Assembly (NCBI GenBank): GCA_025937785.1
Contig: JAICQQ010000023.1
Location: forward strand, 1-61,281
Reading direction: 5' to 3'
From: Polyangiaceae bacterium
GTDB taxonomy: Bacteria > Myxococcota_A > Polyangia > Polyangiales > Polyangiaceae
DNA: 61,281 nucleotides
Shown here: in pieces, positions 16,657-25,173 of the stretch
How the letters are laid out: every line of letters begins with the position of its first letter
Position numbering within the stretch: position 1 is the stretch's first letter
Notes under the pieces: model-generated
The model's database searches: none
What the model was told of the DNA's origin: nothing
What the model saw: only the letters and a program-made list of their open reading frames with translations
Made by a program: the position numbers and the translations under genes

Positions 16657-17894
16657 TGGCGCTACCCGCCCTGTCTGCCCGGATCGGCGGTCCGGCGTTG
16701 CTCCAGCTGCCGCTGGCCGGAGTCGCGGCCTGCAGCTTGGCGTGCGCGGGCGTCGCGCCACGCGCCGAAGTCGAAGCCTCCCCGCTCTCTCCCGCAATGA
16801 GCGCGGCGAAGACCCCGCCGGCGCCAGTCGATCGCGTGGATGCCAGCGGCGCAGCCACGCACACCGCCGTCGAGCGACTGCGCTCGACCCTGCGGCGGTT
16901 GGCCGGCAGCGACGGTTTCGCGCTCGGGCACCAGGACCCCACCGCTTACGGCGTCGGCTGGAGTGCGGCGGACGCGGATCGTTCCGACGTGAAAAGCGTG
17001 TGCGGCAGCCACCCCGCCGTTTACGGTTGGGATGTCTTTCGCATCGAGAACGGAGCCCTCGAGAACGGTGACGGCGTCTCCTTCGATCTGATGCGGCGGC
17101 GCATTCAGGAAGCCCACGCACGCGGCGGCATCAACACCGTCAGCTGGCACGTCGATAACCCCGTCACGCGCGGGGACGCCTGGGACACCACGCCCGCGGT
17201 TCGGGCGATCGTGCCCGGCGGTAGCCACCATGCGCTTTATCGGAGCTACCTCGACCGGGTCGGAGACTTCTTCGAATCGTGCCGCGCTGACGACGGGCAG
17301 CTGATCCCCATCATTTTTCGCCCGTTTCACGAGCACACAGGTAGTTGGTTCTGGTGGGGTGCGGACCATACGACGGACGCCGACTACATCGCACTGTGGC
17401 GCTTCACGGTCGACTACTTGCGGCAGCAGCGTGGCTTCTCGCACTTGCTGTTCGCGTTTTCTCCCGGGGGCGGTGAGCTTCGCAGCCCGCGCGACTACTT
17501 CTTCCGTTACCCGGGCGATGCGTACGTAGACGTGATGGGCGTCGACCACTACTACGACACCGACGTCGCGAGCCTGGTACGCGCAGTGAGCATCACCGTC
17601 ACTGCGGCCGAGGCCCACCACAAGCTAGCCGCGCTGACCGAGTTCGGCATGCGCGACGGCCTGAGCGAAATGACCCCGCCGAGCTGGTTCAGCAAGAACT
17701 TCTTCGAGCCTCTCGTGACTCACCCGAGCGCTTCACGCATCGCCTACGCGCTCGCCTGGCGCAACGCGGGAGTCGACCATTGCTTCGTCCCCTTCCCGGG
17801 GCACCCCACGGCCGCCGACTTTCGTCGCATCTGCGACGACCCCCGTCTCGTGCTCCAGCGCGATCTGCCGCTGGAAAAGGACACCACCCCATGA
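16653..17894 (+). CDS. GH26 family beta-mannanase-like lipoprotein
   Basis: The 413-residue protein has an N-terminal export signal ending in a lipobox (VAAC, Cys27), so the mature enzyme is probably lipid-anchored at the cell surface or in the periplasm. Residues ~72-405 match glycoside hydrolase family 26. The acid/base is Glu227 in FRPFHEHTGSWFWWG and the nucleophile is Glu330 in ALTEFGMR; the substrate-site motifs GHQD and SWHVDNP are present. The family hydrolyses beta-1,4-mannan and related glycans by a retaining mechanism. The gene overlaps nth at its start and the next gene by ATGA at its end. The exact substrate is inference. Confidence 0.88.
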   Translation: MMALPALSARIGGPALLQLPLAGVAACSLACAGVAPRAEVEASPLSPAMSAAKTPPAPVDRVDASGAATHTAVERLRSTLRRLAGSDGFALGHQDPTAYGVGWSAADADRSDVKSVCGSHPAVYGWDVFRIENGALENGDGVSFDLMRRRIQEAHARGGINTVSWHVDNPVTRGDAWDTTPAVRAIVPGGSHHALYRSYLDRVGDFFESCRADDGQLIPIIFRPFHEHTGSWFWWGADHTTDADYIALWRFTVDYLRQQRGFSHLLFAFSPGGGELRSPRDYFFRYPGDAYVDVMGVDHYYDTDVASLVRAVSITVTAAEAHHKLAALTEFGMRDGLSEMTPPSWFSKNFFEPLVTHPSASRIAYALAWRNAGVDHCFVPFPGHPTAADFRRICDDPRLVLQRDLPLEKDTTP

Positions 17895-18982
17895 AGGTGC
17901 TGGTCGCGCACAGCGTGCAAGACGCGGAGTTCGCGGGCACGTTTCTGACGCTGCTGCGTGACGTGATCGGCCTCGACGCCAGCGAGATCGGCTCGAGTTC
18001 GCCCGCGCAGACGCACGACCCGCCTTCTATCCGTTCGGCGTCGCTCGCCGCTCGTGCTCCCGTTACCATCAAGATCCTGTCGAAGTACTCCAACCAGCCT
18101 CACAGCCGTGCGCTCGGCTCCGACGAGGAGCCCGAAGCGAGCTCGCCCTCGTTCGTCGCCACCGTGCTACTCGATGGGCTGAGTGCCAAGCGCACCCCTG
18201 CCTCGCCAGCGCGAGTCACCGTCGACGGTAGCTCCAGCTTTGCGCTGGAGGAGTTGTTCGGGCACATCGCGGGGCGTCTCGAGATCGGCCACGCCCTGAA
18301 TCTGCCGCCGCACCGCAAGCGAATCGAGGCCCTAGCATCGCTCGCACGGGGACGCTCGGGTCAACACGGAGCAGCGCTGCGCGCGCGCCTCACGACGGTG
18401 CTGGCTGTCAGCGCCGCGCTGCTGTTGGCTGGCACCTATGCCTGGCTGTACCCCCCCTGGGGCCACGGGCGCCTCGAGTTCGAAGAAGAAGGACATGGTT
18501 GGCTGACGAGCGCCGATAAGCCATCGGCCTGCTTGGGGTTGGAACGCTCGAAAGCGGTGGCGCGGCGCGGGCGCTACGCGCTCGAGCTCGACATGGACCT
18601 GGACGGCTCCAAGCCCGAGCTCGCGGCTGCCGAGGTCTGGCTCGATCTGCGGCAGCAAAAGGACGCAGATCTCGCGCATCGGGGCGTGAGCGCTTGGGTC
18701 TACACCCCGGCTCAGGCCGTGGGTGATCCCGAACACCCGAACGGGTTCCAGCTGTTCGTCAAAGACGAGCACTGGCGCTCCCAATACGGGCCTTGGGTCA
18801 ATGCGGTCGCGGACGAGTGGACCCGCGTCGAGCTCGTGCCCGGCGAGGCCTCGCCCCCCGGCTCCATCGATGCGGGTTTCGATGCGACCCTGGTGACCAC
18901 GCTGGGACTGAAGATCAGCGTCGGCGGCGGTTCCCACGCCATCTACACCGGGCCCATCTACCTCGACTCGGTCGATTGGTAG
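17891..18982 (+). CDS. TIR-like domain / membrane helix / carbohydrate-binding domain protein
   Basis: Translation starts at ATG 17891, inside the ATGA overlap with the GH26 gene (363 aa). Residues 1-135 resemble a TIR fold: MKVLVAHSVQDAEFAGTFL then LLRDVIGLDASEIGSSS at the start, a second strand VTIKILSKYS (58-67), a late strand SFVATVLLDGLS and a final helix ALEELFGHIAGRLEIG. The region where TIR NADases carry the SxWCxxE catalytic Glu is degenerate here. One membrane helix spans ~166-187. Residues ~193-363 look like a jelly-roll carbohydrate-binding module, with paired Trp/Tyr motifs and a YTGPIYLDSVDW ending. Topology would place TIR in the cytosol and CBM outside. Function is unknown; the domain calls are by eye. 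Confidence 0.7.
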   Translation: MKVLVAHSVQDAEFAGTFLTLLRDVIGLDASEIGSSSPAQTHDPPSIRSASLAARAPVTIKILSKYSNQPHSRALGSDEEPEASSPSFVATVLLDGLSAKRTPASPARVTVDGSSSFALEELFGHIAGRLEIGHALNLPPHRKRIEALASLARGRSGQHGAALRARLTTVLAVSAALLLAGTYAWLYPPWGHGRLEFEEEGHGWLTSADKPSACLGLERSKAVARRGRYALELDMDLDGSKPELAAAEVWLDLRQQKDADLAHRGVSAWVYTPAQAVGDPEHPNGFQLFVKDEHWRSQYGPWVNAVADEWTRVELVPGEASPPGSIDAGFDATLVTTLGLKISVGGGSHAIYTGPIYLDSVDW

Positions 18983-18992
18983 CAGCAGCGGT

Positions 18993-19997
18993 TCAGGTGC
19001 CGAGCGGCGGAAATCGGTGCGAGAGCTCTTCGAGCGCCGAGTACGGATCGAGCTCACCGGCCCCGATGCGATCCAGTACGCGTGCAAGCTCGCCGTCCAA
19101 GCCCCGCGAGAACACCGCTAGCCAGCGCTCGTAGAGCATGGTCCGCAGCATCAGCTCGTGGCGACGGCGGCGGCGCGCTCGCTCTTCGCCGCTCTGCGCC
19201 GCGTGCTCGCGGTGCCGTGCGATAGCGGCGGCCAGCTCTACGATACCGGCCCCGTGGGTAGCGACCGAACGCAAAATCGGCGGCACCCAGCCGGCCTCCG
19301 CCTCGCGCGAGAGCCCCACCAGCGCGGCGTGCCCCCCGAAGCTCACCGGAACGGGCCGGAGCGCTCCCAGGGCAAGCATCGTTTCGAGGTCGCGGACCGT
19401 GGCGTCGGCCCCGTCGCGATCGGCCTTGTTGACCACGAAGATGTCGGCCGCCTCGAGGATGCCCGCCTTGGTTGCCTGAATGTCGTCGCCCATGCCCGGC
19501 GCCAGCACCACACACGTGGTGTCGGAAGCCTGCGCCACGTCTACTTCGTCTTGGCCCACGCCGACCGTTTCGACCAGCACGACGTCGGCCTGCCAGGCTG
19601 CCACGGCGACGACCGTGTCCTGGGTCGTCCGCGATAACCCTCCGAGCGCGCCGCGGGTAGCGAGCGAACGTATGAACACCTGAGGATCCTCGAAATGGCG
19701 TTGGAGACGGATGCGATCGCCCAAGAAGGCGCCTCCGGTGAACGGACTCGTCGGATCGATCGCCACCACGCCAACGCGCCAACCGCGCGCGCGGAAGTTG
19801 GCCACCAGCGCGTCGGTCAGCGTGCTCTTGCCAGCGCCGGGGCTGCCGGTGATCCCAACCACCCACGCCGCGCCTGCGTGCGGAAACAGTTGGCCGAGCA
19901 GATCGCGATAGCCCGCGCGCTGGTCGTCGATGAAACGGCACACGCGCGCGAGCGCCCGAATCTCTCCCTGGAGCACACGCGGCACGAGCTCGTCCAC
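18993..19997 (-). CDS. meaB: MeaB/ArgK-family GTPase, copy 1
   Basis: This 334-residue G3E GTPase is a chaperone for the B12 enzyme methylmalonyl-CoA mutase. It gates cofactor loading and protects the enzyme from inactivation. The P-loop is GSPGAGKST, the Mg-binding switch is ETVGVGQDE and the guanine specificity motif is NKAD. The start is GTG at 19997. It follows accC by 32 bp and probably belongs to the same transcript. A second MeaB-like gene sits directly beside mutB at 26.5-27.4 kb, so this copy may serve another B12 mutase or be redundant. Confidence 0.9.
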   Translation of the reverse strand: MDELVPRVLQGEIRALARVCRFIDDQRAGYRDLLGQLFPHAGAAWVVGITGSPGAGKSTLTDALVANFRARGWRVGVVAIDPTSPFTGGAFLGDRIRLQRHFEDPQVFIRSLATRGALGGLSRTTQDTVVAVAAWQADVVLVETVGVGQDEVDVAQASDTTCVVLAPGMGDDIQATKAGILEAADIFVVNKADRDGADATVRDLETMLALGALRPVPVSFGGHAALVGLSREAEAGWVPPILRSVATHGAGIVELAAAIARHREHAAQSGEERARRRRRHELMLRTMLYERWLAVFSRGLDGELARVLDRIGAGELDPYSALEELSHRFPPLGT

Positions 19998-20029
19998 GAC
20001 CCCGTTGTAGCGCGAATCGAGGGCGAGGG

Positions 20030-21400
20030 TTAACTCTTGGGCTGACGCAAGCGTTCGAGGCGCTCGGCTTGGATGCGGTCCATGGTGCGGGTGGTCATGG
20101 TACCGGCGCGTACCTCGTGATCCCCGAGCAACTGCTTGTGGAGGGCGATGTTCGTGCGAATGCCCCCGATGATGTACTCGTCCAGCGCGCGTGCCATGCG
20201 GACCAGTGCTTGTTCGCGCGTCGCAGCGTGGACGATCACTTTGGACAACAGCGAGTCGTACACGCTCGGCACCGTCCAGCCGCCATAGACACCGGAATCG
20301 ACGCGAACGCCGCTACCGCCCGGGGGGTGATATTCCGTGATCTTGCCGGGCCAGGGTGCGAACGTGTCCGGGTCTTCCGCCATCACACGGCACTCGATGG
20401 CGTGTCCGCGGAACTTCCAGGGCCTGGTGTCGGGGAGCGAAAGCTTCTCACCCGCCGCCGCGCGGATCTGCTCGATCACCAGGTCGACCCCCGTCACCAT
20501 TTCGGTGACCGGATGCTCCACTTGCACGCGCGTGTTCATCTCCATGAAGTAGAGCTGGCGATCTTCGTCCATCAAGAACTCGAGCGTCCCGAGGCCGGTA
20601 TAGCCGGTCTCGAGCAGCGCGTTCCGGATGGCCTCGCCCATCTCCGCGCGCAGCTCGGGCGTCATCGCTGGACTGGGAGACTCTTCGATGAGCTTCTGGT
20701 TTCGGCGCTGCAACGAGCACTCACGCTCACCGAAGGTCCAGGCCTGCCCGTGTTTGTCGGCGAGCGCTTGAAACTCGATGTGGCGGGGCCGGAGCAGCAG
20801 CCGCTCGAGGTAGAGCTCGGGATTCTTGAAGGCGCTCGAGGCCTCGGCGGTGGCGCTCTCGAAAGCACGCCGCACGTCGGCCTCGGAATGCACCATGCGC
20901 ATACCGCGACCGCCGCCGCCCCCGCGCGCCTTGATCATGACCGGAAAACCGATGCGCCGTGCCTCTGACTCGGCGTGAGCGGCGTTCTCGAGCGCGCCGG
21001 TTCCGGGCAACAGCGGTAACCCGAACCTGATCGCCGCTTCACGGGCGCGCACCTTGTCGCCCCAGAGCTCCATCGCCTGCGAGGTCGGGCCGATGAAATG
21101 AAGCCCGCATTTCTCGACGACCTGCGCGAAGTGAGGGCTCTCGGACAAGAACCCGTAGCCCGGATGGATCGCGTCCGCCGCAGTGACTTCGGCGGCGCTG
21201 ATCAGATTGGGAATGTGCAAATAGCTCGCAGACGCCGCGGCGGGGCCGATGCAGACGGCTTGATCGGCGAAGCGCACGTGCAGTGCACCCGCGTCGGCCT
21301 CGGAATGAACCGCTACCGTGGCGATGCCGAGCTCGCGGCACGCGCGGATGATGCGGATCGCAATCTCTCCGCGATTGGCTATCAGTACTTTCTTGAACAT
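20030..21400 (-). CDS. accC: Biotin carboxylase subunit of acetyl-/acyl-CoA carboxylase
   Basis: The 456-residue enzyme carboxylates biotin on AccB using ATP and bicarbonate, the first half-reaction in malonyl-CoA or acyl-CoA carboxylation. Family signatures are present throughout: [20 protein letters not shown] at the start, HPGYGFLSE, the glycine-rich ATP lid [11 protein letters not shown], and the biotin/ATP-site motif [15 protein letters not shown]. The length is normal. It lies 17 bp downstream of accB on the same strand. No carboxyltransferase subunit is in the window, so fatty-acid versus propionyl-CoA use cannot be settled. Confidence 0.95.
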   Translation of the reverse strand: MFKKVLIANRGEIAIRIIRACRELGIATVAVHSEADAGALHVRFADQAVCIGPAAASASYLHIPNLISAAEVTAADAIHPGYGFLSESPHFAQVVEKCGLHFIGPTSQAMELWGDKVRAREAAIRFGLPLLPGTGALENAAHAESEARRIGFPVMIKARGGGGGRGMRMVHSEADVRRAFESATAEASSAFKNPELYLERLLLRPRHIEFQALADKHGQAWTFGERECSLQRRNQKLIEESPSPAMTPELRAEMGEAIRNALLETGYTGLGTLEFLMDEDRQLYFMEMNTRVQVEHPVTEMVTGVDLVIEQIRAAAGEKLSLPDTRPWKFRGHAIECRVMAEDPDTFAPWPGKITEYHPPGGSGVRVDSGVYGGWTVPSVYDSLLSKVIVHAATREQALVRMARALDEYIIGGIRTNIALHKQLLGDHEVRAGTMTTRTMDRIQAERLERLRQPKS

Positions 21401-21417
21401 CGCGGGCTTGCTCGGGC

Positions 21418-21870
21418 TCAGCCCTGCTTCAACTTGAACAACTTCTGACCGAACTCCACGCTGGTTCCGTTCTCGACCATGATCTCGACGACCGTACCGC
21501 CGTGTTCGGACTCGATCTCGTTCATGAGCTTCATCGCCTCGACGATGCAGAGCGACTGGCCCGGCTTGACCACAGAACCGATTTCCACGAAGGGTTCGCT
21601 GTCCGGCGACGGCGAGCGATAGAAGGTTCCCACGAACGGAGACGTCACGAACACGATGCCAGCTTCGTCAGCCTTAGCGGCCGGGGCTTCGGGCGCCGCT
21701 GCGGCGACGGGAGCTGCAAAAGCGTGCGCCGGCAGGGCGCTGGCTGCGAGCGCCGAACGCCCGAATCCAACCCGCAAGCTGTACTTCTCGTCTTTGTACT
21801 CGAACTCGGCGACGCCCTCCTCTTCGAGGGCCTTGAGCAAGTTCTTCAGCTGCTTGAGCGAGATCTCCAT
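21418..21870 (-). CDS. accB: Biotin carboxyl carrier protein
   Basis: This 150-residue carrier has an N-terminal helical region ([19 protein letters not shown]), an Ala/Pro-rich flexible linker (about 60-85) and a C-terminal biotinyl domain. The biotinylated Lys is in the standard EAMKLMNE motif, and the thumb-type [13 protein letters not shown] segment is typical of AccB. It carries carboxybiotin between AccC and the carboxyltransferase. Upstream lies aroQ, separated by 165 bp that may hold a promoter; aroQ-accB-accC order is common in bacteria. Confidence 0.95.
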   Translation of the reverse strand: MEISLKQLKNLLKALEEEGVAEFEYKDEKYSLRVGFGRSALAASALPAHAFAAPVAAAAPEAPAAKADEAGIVFVTSPFVGTFYRSPSPDSEPFVEIGSVVKPGQSLCIVEAMKLMNEIESEHGGTVVEIMVENGTSVEFGQKLFKLKQG

Positions 21871-22035
21871 GTCTTGATATTTCCCGGGCTGGTTTGGCGC
21901 CAGAGGTGGCCGCCTGAAGGCGAAAAGCTAACTTACCGTCGCTAAGGAACACAACCGGCCGCGTCCGCCAAGCCATTTCTGCCAGAACCTCGGCCCTGTG
22001 ACCTAAGAGGGTCGACTCGCGAGGTTCCGGAAGCG

Positions 22036-22527
22036 TCAGCGAGGTTGCCGAGCGAGGTGCCCGAGCAGGCCGTCGAGCGCGAGCAGATACGAACTCGACC
22101 CGAACCCCGCCACTCTTCCGACGCAGGCAGGCGCCACGGTCGACTTCCTCCGAAACGCTTCGCGAGCGTCGGGGTTGGACAAATGGAGCTCGACGCAGGG
22201 CAGCTCCGCCCCGAGCAGGGCGTCGTAAAGCGCGTACGACGTGTGGGTGAGCGCACCCGGGTTGAGCAACAAGCCGGCGAACCCCGAGGCTTTGGCGTCG
22301 CCGATCCATTCGACGAGCTCGCCTTCGTAATTGGACTGACGGCAGCTCACTTCGCAGTTGGCCTTGGCTGCGTGTGCCACCAGAAGCTCATGGATGTCGT
22401 CGAGCGTCTGCGTCCCGTAAATTTCAGGTTGGCGCTTGCCCAGACGGTGCAGATTCGGTCCGCTGAGCACGAGCACACGTGCCGTGGCCCGCTTGACCGG
22501 CTTGGCCGACTTTACCCGCGCTGCCAA
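22036..22527 (-). CDS. aroQ: Type II 3-dehydroquinate dehydratase
   Basis: The 163-residue enzyme dehydrates 3-dehydroquinate in the shikimate pathway and acts as a dodecamer. The active-site motifs are clear: LSGPNLHRLGKRQPEIYG with the catalytic Tyr in IYG, RQSNYEGELVEWI, NPGALTHTSYAL and the catalytic His in VELHLSN. The usual GPNLN reads GPNLH here. The start is taken as a TTG at 22527, 4 bp after the upstream Roadblock gene; no ATG or GTG lies in frame closer to the conserved core except one that would cut it. Confidence 0.9.
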   Translation of the reverse strand: MAARVKSAKPVKRATARVLVLSGPNLHRLGKRQPEIYGTQTLDDIHELLVAHAAKANCEVSCRQSNYEGELVEWIGDAKASGFAGLLLNPGALTHTSYALYDALLGAELPCVELHLSNPDAREAFRRKSTVAPACVGRVAGFGSSSYLLALDGLLGHLARQPR

Positions 22528-22531
22528 GCAC

Positions 22532-22891
22532 TCATTCCAGTTCGCTCTTCAGCTGCGGCGCCAAGAGACGGAGCATGTAGCGTCCTTTGCCGAAGTTGCC
22601 CTCGGGGGCGAGGGTCATCGCAACGAAGTAGCTATCGTTGATGACCCGAATCAGGGTGACCATCTTTTCGCTCTTGAACGAGACCTCGCGCGTTTCGCCG
22701 GCTTCGAGCATCTCGGTAGCCCGCTGGATGGCCTTGACCACGACGCTGACTTCCGCCCCCACCGCTTCGATGTCGAACGAGGCTCCGTCCCGAGCGTAGC
22801 TCTCGACCGGAATCCCCTCGAAATCCATCAGCAGCCCAGCAACGCCGCCGTCCGTGCTTTCCACCGCACCCCGCAGGGCCTCTTTGAACAT
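22532..22891 (-). CDS. Roadblock/LC7-domain protein (MglB-like)
   Basis: The 119-residue protein is a single Roadblock/LC7 domain: central helix followed by strands (GVAGLLMDFEGIPVESYA) and the long helix VGAEVSVVVKAIQRATEML, with the IRVINDSYFVAMTL strand pair. Such proteins dimerise and regulate Ras-like GTPases; MglB is the GTPase-activating partner of MglA in myxobacterial polarity. No mglA-like GTPase lies beside it here, and it is shorter than typical MglB, so I do not give it that name. It is 4 bp from aroQ and likely co-transcribed. Confidence 0.8.
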   Translation of the reverse strand: MFKEALRGAVESTDGGVAGLLMDFEGIPVESYARDGASFDIEAVGAEVSVVVKAIQRATEMLEAGETREVSFKSEKMVTLIRVINDSYFVAMTLAPEGNFGKGRYMLRLLAPQLKSELE

Positions 22892-22974
22892 GCACTCAGA
22901 GTACCCAAATCTACGAGCGGAGTGAATTTTCTAGGCCAGGGGTCAGCCAGTTTTCCTCATCGTCCCAGCGCGTG

Positions 22975-22986
22975 CCGGCTAGCCGG
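22975..22986. promoter_or_regulatory. 12-bp palindrome, possible operator
   Basis: CCGGCTAGCCGG is a perfect palindrome in the divergent intergenic region, 83 bp upstream of the Roadblock gene. The function is unknown; a single occurrence in GC-rich DNA may be chance. Confidence 0.25.
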
Positions 22987-23162
22987 TTTCATGTGGGATG
23001 CCACCCCTTACCGAATCTGCTTGCACCCCGGCGGCGGCTAAGAGAATGCGTCCAAGGTGATCTGCCCTCACGTCGGTCCTTGACCCGCTGGACGTCGAGC
23101 GGCTACCTTCGCGCTCCACCGTGCCTCCGAGAGCATTGCCTTCGGCTCTCTATCGTCAGAGC

Positions 23163-23216
23163 GTTGCCCGTTTTCAGAACGTTGCCTGTTTTCAGAGCCG
23201 CGCCTGTCTTCAGAGC
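23163..23216 (+). repeat. 18-bp tandem repeat, intergenic
   Basis: Three consecutive units of the type GTTGCCTGTTTTCAGAGC. A weaker fourth may precede them near 23135-23160. It lies outside any gene. Confidence 0.8.
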
Positions 23217-23277
23217 AGCATTGACCTCGCGAGCGTCCCACCTTCCCCCCTTCTGACCCCTTCGAACGACTAGAGCG

Positions 23278-25086
23278 ATGCGTGCGCGCGCGGGGGATCC
23301 GCCCCGCACAATGACACAAAAGGTCCTCGCGGGGCGTTCCGACGATCCCGGGCTGAACGGCGATCTGGTCCGCGTCAAGGTGGACCAAGTCGTGCTGGCG
23401 CGGCAACCCAACCTGGTGCTGGGCGAAGCCGTGCAACTCGGTACGAAGCAGGTGGCCGTGGAGCTGGCCCTCGCTTACGGCACCCGGTGTGTGACGAACG
23501 GTGACCCGGTCGAGGTAGAAGCGACCGCACCGTCCGCGGCATCCAGGGACGCACTCGGTTTGGGGGTGCTGGTGGCCCGCCCCGGCATCGGCTTCGCGCC
23601 AGCGGTGCACCTAGAAAGGTTCGGAAGCCCCGCGCGCTTGGCGATCACCGACGAGCCGCGGCTCGCCTCGGTGGGAGGCGCCGGCATGCTGACCCTGACC
23701 GCTTCTCCCTCACAGCTGGCGCAAGCGCTGCACTCCGGTTCGATCTGGGTGCGCCCCGCACGCAGCATCCAGGTGTTGCTCTCCGGCAAGATCCGACCCT
23801 TCGTGTGCGTCCGGGACGTCGCGCTGGAATTGATCCGCCGCGGCCTGGGGGACGTCGTGCGCAGGGTCGACGGTGAACACCAGGCTCCGGTCGTGCTCGA
23901 ATTCGCAGGCCCGAGCGCGCGCCTGCTCTCCGTGCCCGACCGCGCGGTTTTGTGCGGTCTGGCGCCGCAGGTAGGGGCCGCCGCTGCCATCTTCGTCAGC
24001 GACGAAAAGACCGAAGTGTACCTGCGTGATCAGCGACGGTCGAAAGCCCATCGCAGTCTGCTACCCGACGCCGGCGCCCCGTGCGACGACGTGCTCACCG
24101 TGGATTTGAGCGCCGTCGATCCGCTCATCATGGACGAAACGGGGGTCGTGCGACCCGTGCGCGAGCTCGCCGATCGCCCGGTGCGCCAGGTGATCCTCGG
24201 GGGCGACTCCGGCGCCTCGCTGCGCGACTTGCTCGCGGCCGCGGCGCTGTTGAAGAGCAAACGGGTGCCGTCGCGCCTCGACCTATTGGTGGCGCCGCCT
24301 TCGCGGCAAGCGCTCGAGGTTCTCGCGCACTCTGGGGCACTCGTCGACCTGATCGCGACTGGCGCTCGCTTGATCGAACCTGACGCACGCGTGGTCACCG
24401 GGGAGCTCTACCCACCGCCGCCCGGGGGCACCTCGATGCGTACCTTCGATCCGGAGCCGGCGAACGGCTGCGGTCCGGGGTTCTTGGTAGCGTCTGCTGA
24501 AACCATCGCCTACGCAGTCGCACACGGGAAAATCGGCGATCCGCGCTCGTTCAAACGCCCGGTGCGGGTTACGGTGCCGCGGGCGCTACCCACCGACGAC
24601 GTGCTGCTCGTGCGCAAGACGCGAGGCAAGGCGAGGTCGGACGACGCCAGCGCGAAGAAGCGTTTCTCGGAGCCGCCGAATCCACGTAAGTGGACCAACT
24701 CGACGCAGCTACCCGTGGTCACCGAGCGCACCGCTCCCGGAGGACCGAGCGCGCTGGTCGTTGGCTCGCTCGAGGACGTGCGCTGGGCTGAGCGACACGC
24801 GAGCGTCGACCAGGGGATCAAAGCCGTCATCGCGCCGCACATTCCGGCGGCGACCGTCTCCGTGCTTTCCGGGCTCGGAGTGCTGGCGCTGCGTGCGAGT
24901 GAGGCCGATTTCAAAGAGCTGAGCAGCGCCAGCAGCCTCGACCTGCCCTCGCCCGGCGAGTGGCACAACGGTGGTATTCGCGTCACGGCCGGCAATTCGG
25001 AGCTCACCCTCACCTGGCTCGCCGTGGGCCCCGAGCGTTTGTGGGCAGAATCCGGCGCCTACAGCGGTAGCGGCGTCACCAAGTAA
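23278..25086 (+). CDS. Aconitase-superfamily protein lacking the Fe-S cluster ligands
   Basis: This 602-residue protein aligns by eye along the aconitase/isopropylmalate isomerase fold: N-terminal QKVLAGR...GDLVRVKVDQ, then a segment 122-172 that parallels the DSHT...GAxG region and the strand before the Leu-Lys helices (ARSIQVLLSGKIRPFVCVRD), SDEKTEVYL, and a C-terminal swivel-type domain with GIKAVIAP (513-520). The cluster Cys of IGSCTN is replaced (ILGGDS, 306-311), the CxxC pair is replaced (DARVVT, 369-374), the DSH His is lost (TDEPR, 124-128) and the SSREHAA site is changed. I infer a catalytically inactive relative, possibly a regulatory or RNA-binding protein. An alternative start is ATG 23311, where family similarity begins. 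Confidence 0.75.
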   Translation: MRARAGDPPRTMTQKVLAGRSDDPGLNGDLVRVKVDQVVLARQPNLVLGEAVQLGTKQVAVELALAYGTRCVTNGDPVEVEATAPSAASRDALGLGVLVARPGIGFAPAVHLERFGSPARLAITDEPRLASVGGAGMLTLTASPSQLAQALHSGSIWVRPARSIQVLLSGKIRPFVCVRDVALELIRRGLGDVVRRVDGEHQAPVVLEFAGPSARLLSVPDRAVLCGLAPQVGAAAAIFVSDEKTEVYLRDQRRSKAHRSLLPDAGAPCDDVLTVDLSAVDPLIMDETGVVRPVRELADRPVRQVILGGDSGASLRDLLAAAALLKSKRVPSRLDLLVAPPSRQALEVLAHSGALVDLIATGARLIEPDARVVTGELYPPPPGGTSMRTFDPEPANGCGPGFLVASAETIAYAVAHGKIGDPRSFKRPVRVTVPRALPTDDVLLVRKTRGKARSDDASAKKRFSEPPNPRKWTNSTQLPVVTERTAPGGPSALVVGSLEDVRWAERHASVDQGIKAVIAPHIPAATVSVLSGLGVLALRASEADFKELSSASSLDLPSPGEWHNGGIRVTAGNSELTLTWLAVGPERLWAESGAYSGSGVTK

Positions 25087-25173
25087 GCGCGAACCGCGGA
25101 CTCGTCGCCCGAAATTGCTGCCGTCCAAGATCGGCGGTGCCACGTTTCGCCTTTTGGTCTATCGTCATGCGCC

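Larger units (their letters stand above)
22892..23277. other. Divergent intergenic region with palindrome and 18-bp tandem repeat
   Basis: The 386 bp between the Roadblock gene (minus) and the aconitase-like gene (plus) hold no gene. Visible features are a perfect 12-bp palindrome (22975-22986) and three copies of an 18-bp repeat (23163-23216). Both promoters should be here; no clear consensus boxes were found. Confidence 0.45.

Noticed and set aside
17780..17890. Upstream extension of the TIR-like gene from an earlier ATG
   Set aside because: It lies inside the GH26 catalytic domain in another frame; the ATGA overlap and TIR-like first strand place the start at 17891.
21674..22309. 211-aa minus-strand open frame spanning the accB-aroQ gap
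   Set aside because: It is out of frame with both clear genes; its composition is Arg-rich shadow sequence.
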